A stretch of 64,000 bases of DNA from Paenibacillus andongensis. GTDB taxonomy: Bacteria > Bacillota > Bacilli > Paenibacillales > NBRC-103111. The notes beneath the pieces are model-generated. The model was not told the origin of the DNA, ran no database searches, and saw nothing but the letters and a program-made list of their open reading frames with translations. Shown here piece after piece: positions 17,427 through 26,357 of the stretch; the stretch's first letter is position 1, and each line of letters opens with the position of its first letter. The stretch is taken from assembly GCF_025369935.1 (NCBI RefSeq), contig NZ_CP104467.1, forward strand, positions 4,843,001 to 4,907,000, written 5' to 3'. The translations under genes and the position numbers were made by a program.

Positions 17427-18778
17427 CAGATCACTTCTTCTTTTTTCGAATTTGTCGTTGACAGAATATACAAGCTATTCAAATACCAGCAAAAAGGAAT
17501 GATGAATTGAACAGTCGATAACGTGTTATCCGACAAGGAATATAGAAAGAATGCCAGGATGAACGCCACGTAATAAATCTTAATTCTCTGCGGGATTACT
17601 CGATAGATCATTCCAAATAAGACTAGTAATGAAAGGAACAACAGGCTGCATCCGATATAACCAGCATCGTAATAAAAGCGGATGTACTCGTTATGGGGGA
17701 CCACAAATCCTTCATATAAACTTCCATCATTTGCAACGGTAACCGCTCCTAGCCCTCTACCTGTCAGGGGAGAATCTTTCACCCCTTTCAAGAAGTAGCT
17801 CCATGCTTCGGTTCTTCCTGACAAGTCAATCCCCGTGCCGGTCTGGCGTTCGAACGAACGCTTTGTCATATTGTCCCACTGCACATAGACAGCCCCTCCG
17901 ATCAAGGCCAAGGAACAAAGCAGCGGTATAATTAAGATTAGCTTCCCTTTGATATACTGCTTAACCATATCGTAAAAATAGTAAGCAGCCATGGCCAGCA
18001 TGGCGAGGATAGGCCCTCTAGTTCCCGTAGCGATCAGAATCGCAAAGTTAGCAGCCAATGTACAATACAAAAATCTGGCTTGCTGCGGATTGCGTTTAGT
18101 CTCTATTAATGCAACGGTAATGCCTAGAAAAGCTAGCATCGCCAAGTGGGGTGCGATATTCGCCCCTTGTACCCGAATCGCTCCCGTGAACTCGACATTG
18201 AGAAACGAATACAGATGAGCCAATTGAAGCAACGCCCCAGTTCCAACACTTACCAAAGGCAGTAGGCAAATAATCCGGATATGTTTTTGCGCTATCCCTT
18301 TTTTCCATTTAATCATGAGAAAAAAGAAGGGAAGCGTTAGTCCGATAAATGCTTTCAAGGTGAGTGATAATGTCAGCCTTGGATGCCAATCAGAGAAGAA
18401 AATGGTAAGGAATAACATGCTGGCGATAGCTGCTATGGGATAGATGAACTTCAATCGAAGTCCGTTTTGCAGCATACAGGGAACTAACAGAATTAAAATC
18501 CCAAGTTTATAAAGAGAAATAATCTCTAATCCAGGTACATTCGCTTCAACGATGTAGTTAATCGATATGGCGGTCGATAAAAGGACTAGATAACTCATTT
18601 TCTCTGGCCGATAGATGGCATAAATGATTGAGAATAGCATGACCAGCCCCAAAATACTGAACATAGGCTGATATGCAGCTGCTACGCCCAACATGACGGC
18701 AAGAAGGACATAGACCGCACCATAATACATCGGTTTTTTAAGCTGAATTGGAAGATCCGTCGTCATCAGTATCCTCAC
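17426..18778 (-). CDS. Wzy/O-antigen-ligase-like polymerase (first copy)
   Basis: 450 residues, about 10-12 membrane helices; the O-antigen ligase signature lies in the large loop (SGRTEAWSYFLKGVKDSPLTG, GLGAVTVANDG, VVPHNEYIRFYYDAGYIG). The HNEY motif is typical of Wzy/WaaL. Probable repeat-unit polymerase. GTG start overlaps the preceding GT2 stop by 4 bp (GTGA). Confidence 0.8.
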   Translation of the reverse strand: MRILMTTDLPIQLKKPMYYGAVYVLLAVMLGVAAAYQPMFSILGLVMLFSIIYAIYRPEKMSYLVLLSTAISINYIVEANVPGLEIISLYKLGILILLVPCMLQNGLRLKFIYPIAAIASMLFLTIFFSDWHPRLTLSLTLKAFIGLTLPFFFLMIKWKKGIAQKHIRIICLLPLVSVGTGALLQLAHLYSFLNVEFTGAIRVQGANIAPHLAMLAFLGITVALIETKRNPQQARFLYCTLAANFAILIATGTRGPILAMLAMAAYYFYDMVKQYIKGKLILIIPLLCSLALIGGAVYVQWDNMTKRSFERQTGTGIDLSGRTEAWSYFLKGVKDSPLTGRGLGAVTVANDGSLYEGFVVPHNEYIRFYYDAGYIGCSLLFLSLLVLFGMIYRVIPQRIKIYYVAFILAFFLYSLSDNTLSTVQFIIPFCWYLNSLYILSTTNSKKEEVI

Positions 18779-19707
18779 CCTGTTAAGCGCATTTTTCCAC
18801 GTCTACGTAACGTGTCTAGCGTGCCTCGTATGCTTTGCAACCGGCACGTGATCAGCAATTTTCTTCCTTCGGTATGTGCGAACAAGGCATCTACGGCGAT
18901 GTAGAGCACCTTGCTGGCAACCTTACCGAGAAGAACAAGCTTGCTGATAAGACTCTTATGCATCGAGCCATTCGTAACACCTTGATAATAATAGCGCTGC
19001 TTGATCCAATCCTTCGTCAACCGGCTATCCGCGATGAAGTGATCAACCACCATGGAAGGCTGATAAAGAATAGCCTTCCCTTCTTTCTTCATCTGATCGA
19101 ATATCCAGGATTCCTCCCCAGACAACAGCAGTGTCCCCTTCCTTCCTAGGTCGGTTGGGAACAAGTATTTGTCATGAAAGGATTTACGTATCGCCATATT
19201 CGCGCCAAATGGATGCCTGTTCATCGGATACTCATGCATAGTTGCTCCCATATCAACAATCGTATAGGGCAGCTCTAGCGACTTGATCAGCCATTTCGGT
19301 CGTTCACTTTCGAAACGAGGTCGAATCACACCTCCCAGCGCATAGACATCCTGCCGACTATCGAAGGTGTCTATGATGGTGCGAATCCATTCCATGCAAG
19401 GAACTGCATCATCATCGAGAAAGGCAATAATATCACCCTTAGCTTCTTGGATACCTCTATTTCGCGCAGCCGAAAGCCCTTGGGTTTGTTCAAATAAATA
19501 ATGAACGTCCGTCACACCTGATTGACGCTGAATAAACGATTGTGAGATCTCTCGTGTACGATCTGTGGAATTGTTATCCACAATGAGAATCTCAGCCTTG
19601 TCTATCGCCTTTAAAGCAGGTAACGAGTCCAAGGTGATTTGAAGCAATTCCGCACGATTATAGGTACAGATGACAATGGATACCCTTAGTTTTGAATGAA
19701 TGAACAC
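18775..19707 (-). CDS. GT2 glycosyltransferase
   Basis: 310 residues, GT-A fold. VSIVICTYNRAELLQ, ILIVDNNSTDRT, the metal-binding FLDDDAVP, and LSGEESWIFDQM, a typical ED-type acceptor loop. A weakly hydrophobic C-terminal helix may attach it to the membrane. Start is GTG 19707 with AAGGAG 10 nt upstream. Follows the initiating transferase, so it may add the second sugar (inference). Confidence 0.88.
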   Translation of the reverse strand: MFIHSKLRVSIVICTYNRAELLQITLDSLPALKAIDKAEILIVDNNSTDRTREISQSFIQRQSGVTDVHYLFEQTQGLSAARNRGIQEAKGDIIAFLDDDAVPCMEWIRTIIDTFDSRQDVYALGGVIRPRFESERPKWLIKSLELPYTIVDMGATMHEYPMNRHPFGANMAIRKSFHDKYLFPTDLGRKGTLLLSGEESWIFDQMKKEGKAILYQPSMVVDHFIADSRLTKDWIKQRYYYQGVTNGSMHKSLISKLVLLGKVASKVLYIAVDALFAHTEGRKLLITCRLQSIRGTLDTLRRRGKMRLTG

Positions 19708-19736
19708 GATGGTGTTGCTCCTTTCCCTTCTGTTCG

Positions 19737-20453
19737 CTAAAAGGCATCTTTGGAGCCAAGAAGGACCGAAACGGTTTTCAAGATGATTTTCAAATCATAG
19801 AAAATACTTCGTTCTCTGATGTAAGTCAAATCGAGTTCAACCATTTGCCCGAAGCTTAAATTACTTCGTCCGCTGACTTGCCACAAACCCGTGCAACCAG
19901 GAGTAACGACCAAACGTCTCTTCTCGTAAGGTGTGTACTCGTTAACTTCGCTCGGCAAAGCGGGTCTTGGTCCGACTAAGCTCATATCACCAACGAGTAC
20001 ATTCCACAATTGTGGCAGCTCATCTATACTTGTTTTGCGCAATAATCGTCCGACGCGTGTGACGCGAGGGTCATTTTTCATTTTAAACATTGCGCCTTCA
20101 ACTTCATTCTGACTCATCAACTGCTGCTTCAGCTCTTCCGCATTGGACACCATCGAGCGAAACTTATACATCGGAAACTGTATTTCGTCTTTACCTACTC
20201 GATTTTGTTTGAAGAAAACAGAGCCTTTCGGATCTTCTAACTTAATCCAAATCGCAATGATGATAAATAACGGTGTCAGGAAGAGAAGGCCCATGAGGGA
20301 CAACACAATATCGAGCATCCGCTTAACAAACAAATAGGAAGCAGCGCTTTTCCCTTCTTGCGGTCTAGGGGTAGCAGCCGTGTAATAGCTCTTCTGGGGA
20401 ATTTTCTGAGGTCCCAGGTACTCATAATCCTCCTGCAGTTCGCGCAAGCTCAT
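19737..20453 (-). CDS. initiating sugar transferase (undecaprenyl-phosphate hexose-1-phosphate transferase)
   Basis: Short bacterial sugar transferase of about 238 residues: one membrane segment ([19 protein letters not shown]), then the conserved core [60 protein letters not shown]. Transfers hexose-1-phosphate (probably glucose or galactose) from UDP-sugar to undecaprenyl phosphate, the first step of repeat-unit synthesis. ATG 20453 has GGGAGG with 8 nt spacing and is preferred over GTG 20462; it still overlaps galU by about 32 bp. Confidence 0.92.
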   Translation of the reverse strand: MSLRELQEDYEYLGPQKIPQKSYYTAATPRPQEGKSAASYLFVKRMLDIVLSLMGLLFLTPLFIIIAIWIKLEDPKGSVFFKQNRVGKDEIQFPMYKFRSMVSNAEELKQQLMSQNEVEGAMFKMKNDPRVTRVGRLLRKTSIDELPQLWNVLVGDMSLVGPRPALPSEVNEYTPYEKRRLVVTPGCTGLWQVSGRSNLSFGQMVELDLTYIRERSIFYDLKIILKTVSVLLGSKDAF

Positions 20454-21360
20454 GGTCTCCACCTCCCAGATGCTCTAGAATTGGTGCATATTGCTCCTTG
20501 ATAAGGATGGCAGCCATCGCTTCAAGTACATCGGGCCGAAGATCTTTACTCTCCAAGGCGAATGCCATTGTCGTGAGAATGTAACCGAGGCGTTCACCCA
20601 CATCATAACGGATACCGTCAAAATGATACGCAAGCACTCGTTCTATTTGATTAAGCTTCTGAATCGCGTCTGTCAGTTGAATTTCTCCGCCAGCGCCTTT
20701 CTCCTGAAGCTCCAAAAATTCAAAGATTTTAGGGGAGAACACATATCTACCCATAATGGCAAGATTGGAAGGGGCAGTGCCTAATTTTGGTTTCTCAACA
20801 AAGTCTTTCACTTGATACAAGCGGTTATTTTGCTCACCTGGATCAATGACACCGTAACGATTGGTAAGCTCTGGAGGTACAGTTTGTACGCCAATAACTG
20901 AATTTTCTGATAATTCATATTGCTGAATGAGCTGTTTTAGGCAAGGCACCTTCCCTGTGACAATATCATCACCTAGCAGTACAGCGAAGGGTTCATTCCC
21001 AATGAACCTTCTTGCACACCAGACCGCATGTCCCAGACCTTTGGGTTCCTTTTGACGAATGTAATGAATCTCTACCTTGGATGAACGCTGAACTTCCTTG
21101 AGAAGCTCCAGCTTCCCTGTTTCCAACAGCTTGTTTTCTAACTCGAAAGCATTATCGAAGTGATCTTCGATTGCCCTCTTCCCTTTACCCGTAACAATGA
21201 TAATATCTTCGATTCCGGATTCAATGGCTTCTTCCACGATGTATTGAATAGTCGGCTTGTTGATGATCGGGAGCATCTCTTTGGGCATTGCTTTCGTAGC
21301 AGGCAGGAATCTCGTTCCTAAACCTGCGGCCGGAATAATGGCTTTTTTCACCTTTTTCAT
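20422..21360 (-). CDS. galU: UTP-glucose-1-phosphate uridylyltransferase
   Basis: Makes UDP-glucose from UTP and glucose-1-phosphate. [25 protein letters not shown] is the nucleotide loop (shown in pieces: [17 protein letters not shown]); [16 protein letters not shown] and VEKPK complete the family pattern. About 312 residues. Start set at ATG 21360: a GGAGG abuts the ATG at 21369 but is 9 nt from this one. Feeds both the initiating transferase and Ugd. Confidence 0.94.
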   Translation of the reverse strand: MKKVKKAIIPAAGLGTRFLPATKAMPKEMLPIINKPTIQYIVEEAIESGIEDIIIVTGKGKRAIEDHFDNAFELENKLLETGKLELLKEVQRSSKVEIHYIRQKEPKGLGHAVWCARRFIGNEPFAVLLGDDIVTGKVPCLKQLIQQYELSENSVIGVQTVPPELTNRYGVIDPGEQNNRLYQVKDFVEKPKLGTAPSNLAIMGRYVFSPKIFEFLELQEKGAGGEIQLTDAIQKLNQIERVLAYHFDGIRYDVGERLGYILTTMAFALESKDLRPDVLEAMAAILIKEQYAPILEHLGGGDHELARTAGGL

Positions 21361-21411
21361 CTTTTTCATCCTCCTACCGATTATAGAAAGTCTAGCCGCT
21401 AATGTATGCAA

Positions 21412-22047
21412 TTATTGGTTGAAAACAATACCGAGCATTCTGGCTCCAGACATCTCTAACTGTGCTCTCGCTTGCTTAGCCCACTCTCGCTTCGTCTTGC
21501 CATTCTTGGCAACTAACATCACGCCGTCACTATACTCAGAAAGTAAACAAGCATCCGTATAGTCAAGCGTTGATGGCGAATCGATGAGAATGACTTCATA
21601 ACGCTGCCTTAGCTGGTTCATCAAGGCTTCCATATTGGCGGAGCCTAACAGCTCGGATGGATTCAGCGGTTGACCACCGCTGGCGATGAGATCAAGCCCG
21701 ATGATGCCTGTCGGTGTAATGACATCCTCTATGGTTAGCCCCTTATTTAAGAAGTGGCTCAAACCTTTCGTATTCTTAGCACCAAACATCTCATGCAGGG
21801 CTGGTTGCCGTAAATTACAATCCAGAACCAGGACAGACTTGCCTTCCTGAGCGTAGGTAATAGCCAGATTAGCAAGGGTCGTCGTCTTGCCTTCTTGCGC
21901 CTTGGGAGATGCAACCATGAGCACCATTCCTTGCCCGGCTGGTACAACCTTTTTATAGCGTACCGCTGTACGCAAGGAACGATAAGCTTCGGAGACCGAC
22001 GAAATCGGATCCAACTCAGCCACAAGAACATTATTTAGCTGTGACAT
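21412..22047 (-). CDS. BY-kinase (CpsD/CapB-type tyrosine kinase) without a Tyr cluster
   Basis: 211 residues. Walker A is in PKAQEGKTTTLANLA, Walker A' in VLVLDCNLRQPAL, Walker B in VILIDSPSTLD. The partner protein 22031-22774 should activate it. The protein ends at MLGIVFNQ, exactly where relatives continue into the Tyr-rich autophosphorylation tail, so that tail is absent; A' has CNLRQP rather than the usual DLRRP. Controls polymer length/export through ATP-dependent assembly. Overlaps the chain-length gene by 17 bp. Confidence 0.85.
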   Translation of the reverse strand: MSQLNNVLVAELDPISSVSEAYRSLRTAVRYKKVVPAGQGMVLMVASPKAQEGKTTTLANLAITYAQEGKSVLVLDCNLRQPALHEMFGAKNTKGLSHFLNKGLTIEDVITPTGIIGLDLIASGGQPLNPSELLGSANMEALMNQLRQRYEVILIDSPSTLDYTDACLLSEYSDGVMLVAKNGKTKREWAKQARAQLEMSGARMLGIVFNQ

Positions 22048-22774
22048 ATGCCTTTTCCCCTACCTCTCTGCTTCGTGCACGCGAAGGTTTCGATGCTTTA
22101 CCCTTTTTAATTGTTCCGATGGAAGTGAGTACCGGCAGCCCAACGATGTGCTCGGCTTCTTTTTCAGAACGAATAGTGTCATTCATGTTTTCAAAGAAGA
22201 AGAAAACACCAATGGCTGCCATCGCCGATAAAATAAAGCTCAAAGCAAGATTGATGATTACGCTGGAATTGACTGGCAATGGCTTCACAGCAGCATCAGA
22301 ACTAGAAAAAATCTTGACATTATTCATATTCATCAAGCTTGGCACTTCACTAATGAACGTATCAGCAAGTGTCTTGGTAATCACAACCGCTTTTTCATAG
22401 CTATGATCCTCAAGCTCAATTTTGATAATTTGCGTTTTATCTGTGGAGCTCACTTTCAGATTCTTCAGCAGCTCCTTCTGGGTCATTCCGAATTCAGGGT
22501 GACTCTGCAGCATCATTTGAATGATATGATCTGATTTCATGATTTCCTTGTAGCTCTCGATTAAATTCAAGTTCATTGACACATCGTTAAGATCTATCGC
22601 CTCTTCACTCTTGAACGTGCTGCTAACCAGCACTTGTGTGTTTGCCTTGTAAACAGGCTCGACGAAAGTCTTGCTGACATAGAACGTTGTCAGACACGAG
22701 AGTAGAACGAACAGTGCAATCATCCACAGCTTTTTGCGAATGAGTACAAAGTAATCCAAGATCGATTTCTCCAT
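22031..22774 (-). CDS. Wzz/CapA-type chain-length determinant, membrane activator of the BY-kinase
   Basis: 247 residues; N-terminal membrane helix (about 17-35) after LDYFVLIRKKLW, an outer domain beginning KTFVEPVYKANTQVLVSS, a second helix (about 175-195: IINLALSFILSAMAAIGVFF) and a cytoplasmic tail with PVLTSIGTI as in kinase-activating adaptors. First gene of the operon; ATG preceded by GGGAGG. It sits downstream of a 390-bp control region. Confidence 0.88.
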   Translation of the reverse strand: MEKSILDYFVLIRKKLWMIALFVLLSCLTTFYVSKTFVEPVYKANTQVLVSSTFKSEEAIDLNDVSMNLNLIESYKEIMKSDHIIQMMLQSHPEFGMTQKELLKNLKVSSTDKTQIIKIELEDHSYEKAVVITKTLADTFISEVPSLMNMNNVKIFSSSDAAVKPLPVNSSVIINLALSFILSAMAAIGVFFFFENMNDTIRSEKEAEHIVGLPVLTSIGTIKKGKASKPSRARSREVGEKAYVTAK

Positions 22775-22855
22775 GGTACCCTCCCGAAAAAAATAGTTAA
22801 AAATCGATGAATACTGTCTTGCTTTTCCTACAAAATTGAGCTATGATATTTGCAA

Positions 22856-22868
22856 TGAAAGCGTTTCA
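22856..22868. promoter_or_regulatory. cre-like palindrome
   Basis: TGAAAGCGTTTCA is a perfect palindrome except for its centre base and contains the AANCGNTT core recognised by LacI/CcpA-type regulators, about 85 bp before the first operon gene. It is one base shorter than the usual cre. Confidence 0.35.
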
Positions 22869-23021
22869 TTTACCTGAATCCCCCACTATCGAACCGACAT
22901 TCAATCACTCCTTTAGCCAGAGCATTCAACAATCTCTTTCGACAGAGTTAGCTAGTTAGTAGCTAAGGTGAAGCACTCTACGATCAAAAGGAATGAAGAA
23001 TGCCGCTTTTTGTCAGTTAGT

Positions 23022-23126
23022 TGGTTATACACAAATACTATATGAATTCCCAGAATTATGATATTACTCGATATTATAATTTTTAGGGTCTATTTTGTGT
23101 ATCCACCAATGGTTATATGTAATAAA
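23022..23126. repeat. inverted repeat plus third half-site upstream of the operon
   Basis: Arm TGGTTATACACAAATA (23022-23037) and its inverted partner (23091-23108, read as TGGTGGATACACAAAATA) flank an AT-rich 53-bp core; TGGTTATATGTAATAAA at 23110-23126 is a third related box. Candidate binding region for the adjacent response regulator (inference). Confidence 0.5.
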
Positions 23127-23164
23127 GCGATGGTATACTTTCGGACCATGACTGCTTGGATGTC

Positions 23165-23824
23165 TTACTGAAAACTGCTGACCAGTCCCTTGGATTGCGC
23201 TAACAAAGCCGCTTGGGTACGATCGTTGACGCATAATTTGTTTAGAATTTGGCTAACATGCTTCTTGACTGTGAACTCAGTTACCATCAGTTTCTTAGCC
23301 ATTCCTTGATTGGACAAACCCTCTCCAAGACCAATTAACACTTCCCGCTCCTTCGGCGTAAGCTTACTGAAGCTATCCTCTTCCTCTTTCTTGAACAACA
23401 TTTCCATTAATCCTGGATCGTAATACTTTTTCCCTTTGAAAATCAATTTAATGGCAAGCAGCAATTCCTCTGGCAGCGCCTCTTTGAGTACATAACCATC
23501 CGCACCTACAGCCTCTGCCCTTCTTACATCCTGCTCCATGGTCGATGAGGTCAGAATGATACTTCGGCATGACGAATCCTTGATATTCTCAACCACTTCG
23601 AGCCCCGAGCGATTCCCCAGCTTAAGATCTACAATAGCCAGATCCGGTTTCGTTTCCTTGATTAACTGGAGTGCATGCTCCACCGTTTCCGATTCACCAG
23701 AAATTTCGATGTTAGCTTCAAGCTTTAGCACAGCTGACAATCCTTTTCGCACCAACGGATGATCATCTACGATAACAACTTTCACAGTACCACCTGCTTT
23801 CATAAGAATGGGAATAGCCTTCAT
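23165..23824 (-). CDS. NarL/FixJ-family response regulator
   Basis: 219 residues: receiver domain (VVIVDDHPLVRKG; phospho-acceptor Asp66 in AIVDLKLG; conserved Lys in YVLKEALP), then a LuxR-type HTH (about 155-215: LTPKEREVLIGLGEGLSNQGMA, then TVKKHVSQILNKL). Partner kinase is the next gene upstream, 8 bp away. GTG 23785, with AGGTGG before it, would remove 13 residues and bring the start to the usual place just before VVIVDD; it may be the true start. Likely controls the polysaccharide operon directly downstream (inference from position). Confidence 0.9.
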   Translation of the reverse strand: MKAIPILMKAGGTVKVVIVDDHPLVRKGLSAVLKLEANIEISGESETVEHALQLIKETKPDLAIVDLKLGNRSGLEVVENIKDSSCRSIILTSSTMEQDVRRAEAVGADGYVLKEALPEELLLAIKLIFKGKKYYDPGLMEMLFKKEEEDSFSKLTPKEREVLIGLGEGLSNQGMAKKLMVTEFTVKKHVSQILNKLCVNDRTQAALLAQSKGLVSSFQ

Positions 23825-23832
23825 GACCTTGT

Positions 23833-25500
23833 TTAGCCCATCATCTGAAGTTCATTTAATTCCTTTTTATCCTGATGCCCGGATGGGAGGGTCACTTGAA
23901 TATGTGTACCTTTTCCTGTCGTGCTCTGAATGCTAATCGTTCCGCCAAAAGACTGAACTAGCAGCTCCATGTTGTTCACACCAAGTCCAGATACCGTAGG
24001 ATCCGACAACCGTTCTGTGACACTGAATCCACTTCCGTTATCCAAGACCGATAGCTTCACTTCATCTGACTTCATACTGAGATCTACCTTAATGTGACTG
24101 CTTCGGCCATGACGAATGGCATTTCCGGTTGCTTCCGATATGATTCTAAACAATGCCTTTTGATAATTGACCTGTAAACCATGATCATCTCCAGTAACAT
24201 TCAACGTTACTTTCACAGCGTGCAGCTTGGACAAGCTGTCTAGATGGGACTTGACGGTTGTGATCCAAAACGCACCGCCATTTTTCCGCGAGCTCAGACT
24301 ATAAATGGTGGAACGAAGCTCTTGAGATGCCGCTACAGATGACTCTTGGATGATTTGCAGCTGATCCTTGATCTGATCCGTTGAAATGTCTTTCCATTTG
24401 CGGCTCAGTGAATGTACGGCATACACAATTCCGAAAATATACTGCGAAACACTGTCGTGCATTTCATCGGCAATTCGATTCTGCTCCTCGATAATCATCA
24501 ACTGGTTCTCGATTCGCTCGAGCTGATGTCTCTCCAAAATGACGGCGCATAGCTCAGATAGAAAATACAGCTGTTTGACGAACCAATGCCTGCCTTCCTC
24601 ATAGCTGGTACGCTCAATCTTCACCCCCATCACACCCCAGAATCGGGTTGACGACTTGATGGGAATTACAAGAAAATCACCATGTTCAGGTAAATTCATC
24701 ACCATACAGCTATCGAGCTGTCTAAGCTCGGCTGCTTGCATTTCAATAGCTGTAGTCAGGGAAGCTTCTACGCCAACTGGCGTAACACCTTGGGTAATAA
24801 GTGGATCATGCCCGCCATTCCCACTGACATCCCAGAAGAAGGACATCTTGAGCTTGGTCAGCTTTAGAGCAAATTCAGCAAAAATCAATTTCAAATTCTC
24901 CGATTCGCTATGCGTGGCTGCTTCCACAATTTGATACAGCGACTTCATATGCTCCATCGTCTCCGTGGTTCGAGCGTTCGCAATCTCAAGCCTACTTTTG
25001 ACGCCAGCTAATAGCTGAATCGAGAGCGTCATGAACAATAACATCAAGTAAAATCGATTTTCTTCTAGCAAAATAGTGGTTAGCGATTGGTCATTGGCAA
25101 AAAAGTAGGAAAATGCGGTGACAAATAAGAAGTAACTCAGCATCATAAACCAGCAGTAAACCGAGGAAAGATAGCTGGCAGCCATCCAGGCGGGATTGAA
25201 TACACACCACAGAAACGGACTGTCCATACCGCCGCTTAGAAGATGCAGGATCATCATCCCGGTCATTTCCAAGCCAACGGTTATTTTAATTGTGCGAGAG
25301 GCTTGGCCACTTCGGCTATACATGTCCGTAATCCATTTGGCAAAGATGAACAGCGCCAAGATGATGCCAATTTTGATACTTAACGGGGGACCACGATCCT
25401 CAATGGCATACACTAACGAAGTTCCACCAAGTGAAATATACCGGTACAAGTAAAAGACTTTACTTTCACCAGAGAACATCTTTCTCATCTGTGTAATCAT
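23833..25500 (-). CDS. sensor histidine kinase, NarX/LiaS-like (HisKA_3)
   Basis: 555 residues. Residues 20-170 contain about five membrane helices, then a short coiled coil (170-195) and a GAF-like region (about 195-330, with NLPEHGDFLVIPI). The phospho-His348 lies in IADEMHDSVSQYIFG (HisKA_3 type); the ATPase domain has EATGNAIRHG (N box) and LDNGSGFSV (G1). Pairs with the NarL regulator at 23165. Signal unknown. The AAAGG site is adjacent to the first ATG, so translation may start at Met5. Confidence 0.9.
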   Translation of the reverse strand: MITQMRKMFSGESKVFYLYRYISLGGTSLVYAIEDRGPPLSIKIGIILALFIFAKWITDMYSRSGQASRTIKITVGLEMTGMMILHLLSGGMDSPFLWCVFNPAWMAASYLSSVYCWFMMLSYFLFVTAFSYFFANDQSLTTILLEENRFYLMLLFMTLSIQLLAGVKSRLEIANARTTETMEHMKSLYQIVEAATHSESENLKLIFAEFALKLTKLKMSFFWDVSGNGGHDPLITQGVTPVGVEASLTTAIEMQAAELRQLDSCMVMNLPEHGDFLVIPIKSSTRFWGVMGVKIERTSYEEGRHWFVKQLYFLSELCAVILERHQLERIENQLMIIEEQNRIADEMHDSVSQYIFGIVYAVHSLSRKWKDISTDQIKDQLQIIQESSVAASQELRSTIYSLSSRKNGGAFWITTVKSHLDSLSKLHAVKVTLNVTGDDHGLQVNYQKALFRIISEATGNAIRHGRSSHIKVDLSMKSDEVKLSVLDNGSGFSVTERLSDPTVSGLGVNNMELLVQSFGGTISIQSTTGKGTHIQVTLPSGHQDKKELNELQMMG

Positions 25501-26004
25501 CCTTTAACCGATATTTGTATTTGGTTCCTTAAACAATACCCAAGTTTACCATTATCATAACAGTTAAATTTTTACAGTCAAAAGGGCTGGATATGACTAC
25601 ATACTTCGTATTATTTGTAGTTTTCTGTCTCATTAATTGGAAAATAGTAATTTTCAGGAGTAAAGGTCTAGACGTTTTGATTACATAGACCTAGCCATTT
25701 GGCGAATAAAAAACTGAAAGGGATTTCAACGCAGTAAAAAAAATCATCCTTTTGTACCATAAATTCCCTACGGGAATTTTATTTATTAACGCTTTGTAAA
25801 GTCGTTTTTGGGGCTCTTTCGGACCTCTCACAGCACTTTCTCTACCGTTTCGACCCCGAGCGGTCTATTTTCGACCTCTCAAGTCGCAAGCCAGCTTTTG
25901 TTCGATTCACTTGCTGCTGAGAGGTTCTTTTCGGACCTCTCACAGCACTTTCTCTACCGCTTCAACCATGGGCGGTCTATTTTCGACCGCCAAACCTGAT
26001 CAAT
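25501..26004. other. gene-free region with a 60-bp direct repeat
   Basis: AT-rich start containing the histidine-kinase promoter region (not located), followed by the 60-bp direct repeats at 25817-25988. No coding sequence supported. Confidence 0.55.
25817..25988. repeat. 60-bp direct repeat, two copies 112 bp apart
   Basis: Copies at 25817-25876 and 25929-25988 both read TTTCGGACCTCTCACAGCAC...CGGTCTATTTTCGACC. Each ends in a hairpin; in copy 2 GGCGGTC/GACCGCC is perfect, and TGCTGAGAGGT/ACCTCTCACAGCA forms another over its left edge. Confidence 0.75.
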
Positions 26005-26036
26005 AAGGAAAACCGTCAGGAACATTTCCCGACGGT
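26005..26036 (-). terminator. terminator of the zinc-ribbon gene
   Basis: Minus strand ACCGTCGGGAA / TTCCTGACGGT hairpin followed by TTTTCCTTATT, 11 bp past the stop codon at 26047. Confidence 0.7.
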
Positions 26037-26046
26037 CCTATTTGGT

Positions 26047-26277
26047 TTAGCGAACATCCTTAATTTTGTATTCGTGCCCACGAACCCCTTTGTAATGCGC
26101 TGAGTACATGGCTCCGCCACAACTTTCACATGCGAATTGTGGGGGGACTGTGGCATATCCTGAATCCATTCGATCGAAATCCTGCACAACATTAAGCGGT
26201 ATGTTTGCGGTTTCCGAACAAGTCAAACAAATAAACTTCACTGTCTGCAGACCAGCCTCGACCTGCAAAAAGTACAT
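26047..26277 (-). CDS. small zinc-ribbon-like orphan protein
   Basis: 76 residues with two CxxC pairs (CLTC near residue 18 and CESC near residue 51), which would make one zinc ribbon. No other recognisable domain. No strong Shine-Dalgarno sequence stands before ATG 26277; a GTG 12 codons in (before KFICLTC) is an alternative. The gene lies between a good terminator and an IS3 element whose end is about 55 bp upstream, so its native promoter may have been displaced. Function unknown. Confidence 0.55.
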   Translation of the reverse strand: MYFLQVEAGLQTVKFICLTCSETANIPLNVVQDFDRMDSGYATVPPQFACESCGGAMYSAHYKGVRGHEYKIKDVR

Positions 26278-26357
26278 CTTATTTTAGAAGATTTGCCGTT
26301 TTCAAGGTGCTTACCTGTAAAAATGCTCTTCTGTCAAGAAAGTGGACACTTCTTTAG

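Larger units (their letters stand above)
22775..23164. promoter_or_regulatory. control region upstream of the polysaccharide operon
   Basis: 390 bp without a gene. It holds a palindromic cre-like box at 22856-22868 and an inverted repeat at 23022-23037/23091-23108 with a third related box at 23110-23126. The promoter must lie here, but no pair of hexamers stands out enough to place it. Confidence 0.5.

Noticed and set aside
21361..21411. possible EAR-type antitermination RNA in the polysaccharide operon
   Set aside because: The gap between kinase and galU is only about 50 bp, too short, and shows no such structure.
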